Below, one piece after another: positions 56,656-64,000 of a stretch of DNA of 64,000 nt (the stretch's first letter is position 1; each line of letters opens with the position of its first letter). The notes under the pieces are model-generated. The model was not told the origin of the DNA. It ran no database searches and was given only the letters and a program-made list of their open reading frames with translations. The DNA is from Anaspis maculata (Eukaryota; Arthropoda; Insecta; Coleoptera; Scraptiidae), in assembly GCA_949128115.1 (NCBI GenBank), contig OX421966.1:52945416-53009415 (forward strand), in the 5' to 3' direction. The position numbers and the translations under genes were made by a program.

Positions 56656-57707
56656 TACCGGGTGATCATTTGAAGACTATCCACCTGCAATAACTTCCGA
56701 TTTCTAATGAAGACGTCTTCGAGCAAAAACAGGTCGATTTTATGAGGGGACATTCAAAATATAAGTTGGCGAATTCCTATATCTAGCCCCCTGGCCCCAA
56801 CTCACCTCAACTGTGAAATTTGAAAGAACACCACCTATTTTGCAATACATACATCAAATTGAACATAAGTAGATTCTCTTTCTGAAAAAAAATATGAAAG
56901 TTTCATCCCCACCCCCCTTTTTCCTAAAGTTCTATGAGTGCCCAATTTGATATTCTTGACCTCTCAATTCTCTTCAATGCAGTCAACGTCATCCTGCATA
57001 GCCAAGTGCCACCCAAATTCACCTTAAAAATCTAAAATGACAATACCTACTTTGTGAAGAATCAAACTGAAGGAAATTGAATTCTCTTCCTGAACAACAT
57101 TTTTTAAAAGCTACCATTCCCCTCTTAAAATACTCCAAATGTCCAATTTATTGGGGGAGCATTTGGAAATATCAAAAAAATTGTTTTCAGAAAAAGAATT
57201 CAATTCCCTTGAATTTGATTTATTGAAGTAGGTGGTGTTTTGTTGAATTTTGAAGTCGAGGTGGGGGAGGAGAGCGAAAGGGTGAATTTGGGTAGCACTT
57301 TTTTCCCTCGTAAATTCTCTTCATTGATGCTATGTAGGATGACGCTGACTAAATTAAAGAGAATTGAGGGATCCAGAATATAAAACGGAACACTCAAAGA
57401 ATTTTTAGGAAGAGGAGTGGGGCTAAAAATTTTGAAAATATTTTTCCCCTAATTTTTTTAGAAAGAGATTTCAATTTTCTTTGATTTCATGTACCGCAAA
57501 GTAGGTGGTGTCATTCGAAATTTCAAAGTTGGGGTGAGTGGGGGCGAGGGGGCTGATGATAGAAATTTGCCAATGTATGTTTTTGATGTCCCCTTCGATA
57601 CAAAAATCGACCTCTTTTTTCTCGAAGAGAGAAAAGAAAGAAAAAATTTTCACTAGGAATCGGGAGTCATTAGAGGTGGACAGTAGTTTTTAAATGATCA
57701 TCCTGTA
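56656..57707. mobile_element. 1.05-kb mariner-type foldback element with TA flanks
   Basis: The ends are TACCGGGTGATCATTTGAAG and TTTAAATGATCATCCTGTA, with TA at 56654-56655 and 57708-57709. The arms pair over about 200 bp (for example GGTCGATTTTATGAGGGGAC with its inverse near 57590). A module around AAGTAGGTGGTGT and AAGTYGRGGTGRG recurs: inverted near 56830 and 57046, direct near 57228 and 57497. Minus-strand frames at 57200-57653 are non-coding. No transposase. Confidence 0.75.
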
Positions 57708-57709
57708 TA

Positions 57710-60700
57710 TAAAATGAGCAAATTTTCAGCAATAGGCTGCTGGGCACTGACTGGTACAATTTTGAGATCTCACCATGATCGGGCTATCGAGTACACATCA
57801 GTAAACCCATTTTGAGAAGAAAATCTTAGCTTTTTTCACGCGTCAATTTATTACGGCGATTATAAAAATTCGCGTCACGTCATAGCTGCTCCCGTAAGAG
57901 CTGCGCGTGGAACGAACACAGCATGCGAGTTTCGCGATGAGAGGAGTAGGGATGGATATAATGCAGAAGTGACGTAGAATCGAGATATCGCGCTACACCA
58001 TAAATTATATAGAAAATTGCAGTTTTATTTGAGAAAATTAAAAAAATGAGTCGAGTAGTCTATTGTGGCAATTTAGGGTTACAGGGGATTGTTAAAAGTT
58101 CAACGTCCTCCCGCCATTCAAAAAAAAAATTGAATGTGCGGCGGTCGTCAACTTCCCCGAATATTCGGCTGACAAAAAATTCTACAGCGTCCCTAGCTTG
58201 ATGCCTTGTTTGTAATTCTTATCCGTACGGATGGTCTGTTATGATAAAAAAAAAAGACCCACGCCCACGACTTGAATTATCATCAGAAATGCACGCCAAA
58301 TCCGTTGAAATAAATGGACATAAATAGACCGATGAGGTTCAGCTGTATTGCCTAAATTATTTTGACGGTTTTCCAGAAAAAGTCATCAAAAATCTTACAC
58401 CCGATATAAATATCTTGTATCTTATGCTTACTCGTACTTGTATTGAACAAGCGCGAGCCAAAAAGAAATCCTTATTGCAGTACCATTTCAAATAAACATC
58501 ACGGAAGTGTTCTTGAACTCTTATGTTTAGCTTTTCCCCTAGCTCGGCCCATATGCTTCAACAACGTTATCTTCTAATTAATTTTTTTATGGCCCCCATT
58601 CCATAATAGCACCGATAACACGTGTCAAAACATGTAGCTTTATTAATTAATTAATTATAAATATTACGAAAAATGTTCAAGTACAATACAGTTACTACAG
58701 TTGGTAGAGCAAACATGTACGAGTACATTGTACACGGCAATGGTTGTCCATTGTTGGTATAGAATATTATCCTCTTTTAGATTTTGGCCTTTTTTTGTTT
58801 TTAGCCCAAAACTAAACTAATTCTAGGCAGCCTAAAAGTGCCAAGCAAATTTATGATGTTCATAAGGGCAGCGTCACTACTTTGAAAGTGAATATCATAT
58901 CCCTCGCGACACCATATAGGGCAGATTTGCTGCTCGAGTAATTTTTAATCTGAGGCTCAAACAAGACCTGATAGAGGCCTGTTTAGTGTTTAACAGTGCA
59001 GATTTCTTTTCTTTTGAACGGCCACACACTACCTACCACACTACCACCAAGAACACCCTTCCACCCAAAAACAAATCTTCACATTTTCACGTAAAAATTT
59101 ATTCGTGGAATCGCTTTTACCCCTTAGCGATACAGGACTCCGTGCAACTAGAATGCTGCGGAACCTCCGGTTGGAGCTCTAGTCTTCGCAGGAACGTCAC
59201 TGCTCATTACTTATAAATCCGCATGGAGAAGCTGTGAAAACAAACAAAAAGTCTTCGAGTCGCTCTCATCGAACGGCAATAACTTATACTTCTGATTGAA
59301 ACCGTGCGGATTACTGATGGTGATGCGTTTCTTATTACTTTCAGCTGGTAATAAATAAAGTGCATATCTGAAAAGAACAAGTAGAATTTCCTGGCACCTG
59401 GCTGCAAATACCGGGAGGCATCGTCGCGAGAGGAATTTCCTCCAAGTGTTCGGCTTTTTCGATCTTACCCATACATTGTTTTGGAATAGCGAAACAATCA
59501 ACACGTCTTGCTGTGGGGAGCAGTGCTACTTGAATTCCTCTCAAGTCTTTGCATCAGCAACAAGAATAATGTGAGTATATCTCGGAGTATATGGTATAGT
59601 AAGAAATCAACGAATTCTTGGTACGAATAATTTTCCTGATAAAACTGTCAAAGTCAGCACTAACAGAGAGCATTATTCAGAGAGACCAGCAGCAGCAGCT
59701 CGGGCACCCATGAAGAATAATTGCTGCATCAGAGGGTTATCCACACCACGCTCACGACCTTGCTTGTAAAATGTGAATCGTTGGCATTCTTCGTGGTTGT
59801 TGGTTTGGTGTTCTCGGTTTGGTTTTCTGAATCGTCGGTTGGTGTTAAATAGCACCTTATTCGAACAAATAACACGCTATACACACGCACGCGGCACATA
59901 GGTAGTTATGTTTGACTTTTGATGGCTCTAGGTAGGCGCGAAGATGGTAGGTAAAAGGTAGATGGTAGGTACCCGTACCAATACGTGAGAAAGCGAAGGT
60001 GGCAGAGATCTTCGATTATGCCAGGCATGGGCATTGTGGGTCTCGCAGAGAGAACAGAAAAAAAGATTTACCCAATAGATCCGCGACCACCCACATGTGA
60101 CGCGATTGTGGATGGAGATTGGAGAGAACTGAAGACTGAAGAGAAGTGTTTATTTACCTCTTTTTATCTTAAAGGAACGCGCTTGAAGTGGTCGATGAAC
60201 ATAAACAAGGCTTTTACCTCTGCACAAGTGGCTGTGTGGTGCGACACTTGGCCTAATCTGAAAATCTTGAGAAGTTGTGAAATTGCCACGCTTTCTATTC
60301 TATTGGTTCCTATTGTCGAACCAATGTGTCAATTACGAAGTCTAAAAAACACCTTCGCGTTTCAAGTGGTGAGTTTGTTCGTGAAATGATCAGTAGCTAG
60401 TCGGTAGCTTTTACCCTGCTTCACAAGGTTATTAGGATAATTCCATAATGGTAGATCTTGCTTATAGTTCTGACAAAAACTAAAGTAATTTCATGCTAGT
60501 TATAGCGTCATCATCATCATTCCATTTCTGTTAGTTTTTCTTGTAGTTTCAGTTTCTCACGTTGTATTTTTCATAATAATCATTCTCCATTACCTAATTT
60601 TAAATATTTATGACTTGGTTTAGAAAAAACCCGTAGCCTTACAGCTCTGTTCGTCAATAGAAATTGCATTATCACTTTGAAAAATGATTTCCGTCAAGTG

Positions 60701-61739
60701 GTACTAAAGCTAGGTATGTACATAATTACTGTAAAACCTTTTATAGTAATGCATAGAAATGCATCGAGTGTAACACAATACATAGTAGAGAGGTACATAT
60801 TATTAATTCTAGATTTAATCCTCCGATTGAATTCATTTGTAACCTTCATGGGATTAAAATTGCGAATCATTGAGTCACTGAATTAAGTTTATTGATAAAA
60901 AATGAAAAACAGTAAAGTCAGCAGGTAGTATGGGTCGGTGGGTATACTATATGCCTATGAAGTTAGCTGTACCTCTCGCTGTACCTACTTAAATGCGGGT
61001 ATACATTTCCTTGGGGCATTAAAGGCAACCATGCGTGATGCATGAAGATGATGAACTTTCAGTTTCTAATGATGATTAGTGAAAAATAGAGCCTTGAACC
61101 ACTTTGCTGCATGTCTTGTCTAACCGAACGTCTAACTCTCGAGCTCGAACGAAGCAGCTATAGGCATCATGTAGTATAGGAACAATGAAATTTGCTGGTA
61201 TTTTACATTAAACTTGACATCGTATGATCTCATGGAGGTATTTCATGAAACGCATAGGCTCTTATATGAAGCGACTGAAATCTCATAGAGGAGGTTCTAG
61301 TGCGATAGTGCGATTGACCTATATTTTTCATTCAAACATTTGAAAAGTGTAACAAACTTGAGGCAGGTGAAAACTTAGGTGAAAACTCAATAAAAAAAAG
61401 CAGCTGTTAAATCCCGAGACTAAGCCCAAAACTAGGTCATAAATCTGAGTTCCGGAACTTAGCTTCGATGAGATCATATAATATTGATTCATCATATCTG
61501 AGAATCTCCGACTATACATTCGGAGATACATACATATTTCCGGGAAGTTTTCGACAAACTTGTTGGAACACCGTGAGCGAGACCGTGAGTCGAGGCGGTG
61601 AGAATTTATCTCAAAAATCGAGTCAAAAATGATCCGATGCGAAAACGAGAAATCGAGAAAATGATTTTTTCTTGAAATAACCAGTGCCATTCGAGAATAA
61701 TACAAAGATATATCGTAAATGTAATAAAATAAAAGAACC
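57710..61739. other. No gene recognised; non-coding
   Basis: Scanned on both strands. The 134-codon frame at 59985-60389 and the 142-codon minus frame at 61328-61756 have no recognisable domain, and I do not call them. A TTAA/ATTA run lies near 58640-58665. Some words of the satellite family may already occur from about 61490. Confidence 0.4.
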
Positions 61740-63720
61740 AAGCATCGTTCAGTCACATTTCTGCGAGCATTTCTGAAAAACGAATAGTAACATCTCCTGA
61801 GATTCGTAGAGCAAGATCTTCAAGAATCTTAGGTAGAGCCGAGGGCAGAGCGATGCCATATTTTCAAAGATTGTAGGGCAAAAAAACTGAGGTTTCCGTA
61901 GAAATATTTCTGAGCATCATTCTAGACTGACATCTCCATCTCCAAGGTTCGCAGTGCTCCATCTCAAAAGATCGTACAACGATATTTCCAAAGATCTGAT
62001 GAAGGAGTTCCAGATTTATATAACGTCATTTCATCGGACATTTTCGAGGATGGTAGAACCAATAAGCCTGAGGAATATCGAGCAATATTATTATAGAGTT
62101 ATTTCTTCTAATATCTCTAGACAGCCTCGTAGCGAGAAAGATCTTTGAGCATCGTATAAGCGATGCGACAGTCTCGTAGTCTCAAAGATCGTGGAACGAT
62201 TTTGTCAAGAATTTGTAGTGGCGAAATTATCAAAGATTTTGAAGCGACACCTCCAAGATATGCAAGACGACATTCCTAGGACTCGTGTCAATACTCGTGT
62301 CAATATTTCAAAGCAAGAGGAAGCAATATCTCCGGAGTAGTTACCGAAGTTGTCGAGAGAACTGCGAGAATTACAAAGGTAGATTTCCAAGATTGGCAAA
62401 ATGACATGATAATCTCTCGCGATGTTTCTAGGCATCGCAGGGTGATATTTCCGGTACCTTCTTTGAGTTCTGTAAAGCGATATCTTCGAGGATTACAGGG
62501 CTACGTTTTCTAGCGTAGTTGAAAAAACTTTCGATTTTTATAGTGATGCGAAATTCTTGAAGATGGTAGAGCGTTATTTTGGGATATCGTGAAATAATCA
62601 AAGAGCAAGGGCATCTCCTAGATCCTACAGCGATATTCCTGGAGACTGCAGTGACGAAGTTGCGGTGCATCTTTAGCGTCATCTTCGAGGTTGAGGACTA
62701 ATATCCAAGAATCGTAAGGCAACATCTCCTTCGACATCTCCGATGTTGGTAGAACAAATTTTGTGAATCGTAAAGCGATTATTGTAGAGTGAAATTGTTT
62801 TGGAATTTTGAAAGGACATCTCCGAGTTTCACAGAGCGACATCTCCGACATAGAGCGACATCTCGTAGGGTGATATTTTTGAGGATCGTTGAGTAATATC
62901 GCCGATAATTTGAAATTAGAATATCCTAGTCTTTTCGATCGATTTCCCGGGGGATTCTAGAGAAGCAACCAGCGACCTCGATGGTCATTCAGCGGCATTT
63001 GCGAAGATTGTACAGCGACAACTTTGCAGAGTGATACATAGTTCCAAAGACCGTGGAGCTATGATTCAGAATATCATGGAGCAACATTCTGCAGGTTTGT
63101 ACAGAATTTTATCTAAGCATTGTCGTACGAAATTATTGAGGATTTTATTGGAAAGATTACAAAAGTCCTACAGCTGTGGGGATCATATAGCGATATTTCC
63201 AAAGATCGTGCCCCATTCATATTTCCATTCTTCGCAAGCCGTATATTTATTTCAGATTCAGAGGATCATTAACAAAGACACATTAATTTTTGAGGATCGT
63301 TGAGTAATATCGCCGATAATTTGAAATTAGAATATCCTAGTCTTTTCGATCGATTTCCCGGGGGATTCTAGAGAAGCAACCAGCGACCTCGATGGTCATT
63401 CAGCGGCATTTGCGAAGATTGTACAGCGACAACTTCGCAGAGTGATACATAGTTCCAAAGACCGTGGAGCTATGATTCAGAATATCATGGAGCAACATTC
63501 TGCAGGTTTGTACAGAATTTTATCTAAGCATTGTCGTACGAAATTATTGAGGATTTTATTGGAAAGATTACAAAAGTCCTACAGCTGTGGGGATCATATA
63601 GCGATATTTCCAAAGATCGTGCCCCATTCATATTTCCATTCTTCGCAAGCCGTATATTTATTTCAGATTCAGAGGATCATTAACAAAGACACATTACAAA
63701 ATCGTGGCTAGCAGGCTAGC
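61740..63720 (+). repeat. Decayed tandem repeat, GATCGTAGAGCGACATCTCCGA family (locus 3)
   Basis: Recurrent words are ATCGTAGAGCGAY, GATATTTCCAAAGATC, CATCTCCGA and AAGATCGT at about 23-28 bp spacing. Examples are AGATCGTACAACGATATTTC near 61971 and ACAGAGCGACATCTCCGACA near 62831. It is the longest of the three loci and runs in the same orientation as 21210-22200. The frames inside (61954-63711) are not genes. Its last 0.8 kb is a 411-bp tandem duplication. Confidence 0.6.
62875..63696 (+). repeat. 411-bp near-exact tandem duplication (2 copies)
   Basis: 62875-63285 and 63286-63696 are head-to-tail copies with one difference noticed (ACAACTTTGC against ACAACTTCGC). 411 is divisible by three, so the same 89-90-codon frame appears twice (63031-63303 and 63442-63711); it shows no domain and lies in satellite-like sequence. 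Confidence 0.95.
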
Positions 63721-64000
63721 AGTAGCATTTCCGGAGATCAATCAGCAAATTTATCACCTATTGAGGTTTGAAAGTGTCAATCTAGGTAGACTTTTTTTTT
63801 TGGGCTTGGTACTTGAACTTGAAAAATGTTCCTTCTGACGAAATAAAGGTATAAGTAATGGGTCATTGTTTTGGCACATGACTAGCAAAATGTTGACCCT
63901 GCAACACAATCTTATCTAAAAACACAATCTACCAAACACCATATGCTCCAGTGAGTTTCTCAGTAATCCTCTAACCTCTTCTCATCATCGCTGGTAAAAG
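63721..64000. other. No gene recognised
   Basis: Short unannotated end of the window with no visible feature. Confidence 0.4.

Noticed and set aside
59985..60389. 134-codon plus-strand open frame
   Set aside because: No recognisable motif or repeat family; length is within chance expectation for 64 kb of six frames. A transcript would change this.
61328..61756. 142-codon minus-strand open frame
   Set aside because: Ser/Phe-rich peptide next to the fossil satellite; no domain.
63031..63711. Pair of duplicated small genes
   Set aside because: The two identical 89-90-codon frames sit in a 411-bp tandem duplication of satellite-like DNA and have no domain.

Overview
The window reads as a repeat-dominated nuclear segment of an animal genome, most likely an arthropod and plausibly an insect. 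The evidence is AT-rich DNA, GT-AG introns of 56-133 bp, tRNA-derived SINEs, Tc1/mariner, hAT, Harbinger-like and THAP-bearing DNA elements, and Ty3/gypsy and BEL/Pao retroelements. The species cannot be fixed from the sequence alone. Nothing looks bacterial: there are no operons, no long ORFs and no rRNA. Almost all of the many short ORFs are chance frames in non-coding DNA or in repeats.

The only gene that reads as intact is a three-exon gene at 47428-48300 on the + strand. It encodes a 216-residue SWIM-zinc-finger protein of a family common in invertebrate genomes; its function is unknown.

Layout. 1-15 kb is a field of non-autonomous inverted-repeat elements: a foldback at 2.05-2.63 kb, a 166-bp MITE with TAA duplications, a 2.2-kb Harbinger-like element holding a second foldback, a 1.3-kb element with CCCACTCAGCA ends carrying a decayed 40-bp tandem repeat and a SINE, and a 0.7-kb foldback. 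14.1-15.1 kb is a decayed tandem repeat that recurs at 21.2-22.2 and 61.7-63.7 kb. 17.0-19.7 kb is a long three-armed inverted repeat. 22-25 kb holds three more inverted-repeat elements. 27.9-30.5 kb holds a dead Tc1 element, a 26-bp decayed tandem repeat and a second transposase scrap. 31.6-33.0 kb is a THAP-containing element with palindromic subterminal motifs. 34.35-35.17 kb is a hAT-type element with a perfect 8-bp target-site duplication.

41-45.3 kb is a retroelement nest: two BEL/Pao fragments in opposite orientation abut a 5'-LTR-bearing, 3'-truncated gypsy element on the minus strand, which was later hit by a SINE (14-bp duplication) and a 246-bp hAT MITE (8-bp duplication). 47.4-48.7 kb is the SWIM gene. 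48.9-49.4 kb is a decayed ~50-bp repeat with a MITE in it. 51.13-51.33 kb is a clean 28-bp minisatellite. 52.1-52.8 kb is the RNase H end of a non-LTR retrotransposon. 54-58 kb holds two foldbacks, a perfect 49-bp palindrome and a transposase tail. 61.7-63.7 kb is the third copy of the decayed satellite, ending in a 411-bp near-exact tandem duplication.

There is no pathway-level story linking genes. The biology here is transposon nesting, mobilisation of non-autonomous elements through conserved ends, and several diverged short-period tandem repeats. All coordinates were read by eye. Boundaries of decayed repeats are approximate, while element ends given with target-site duplications are exact as read.
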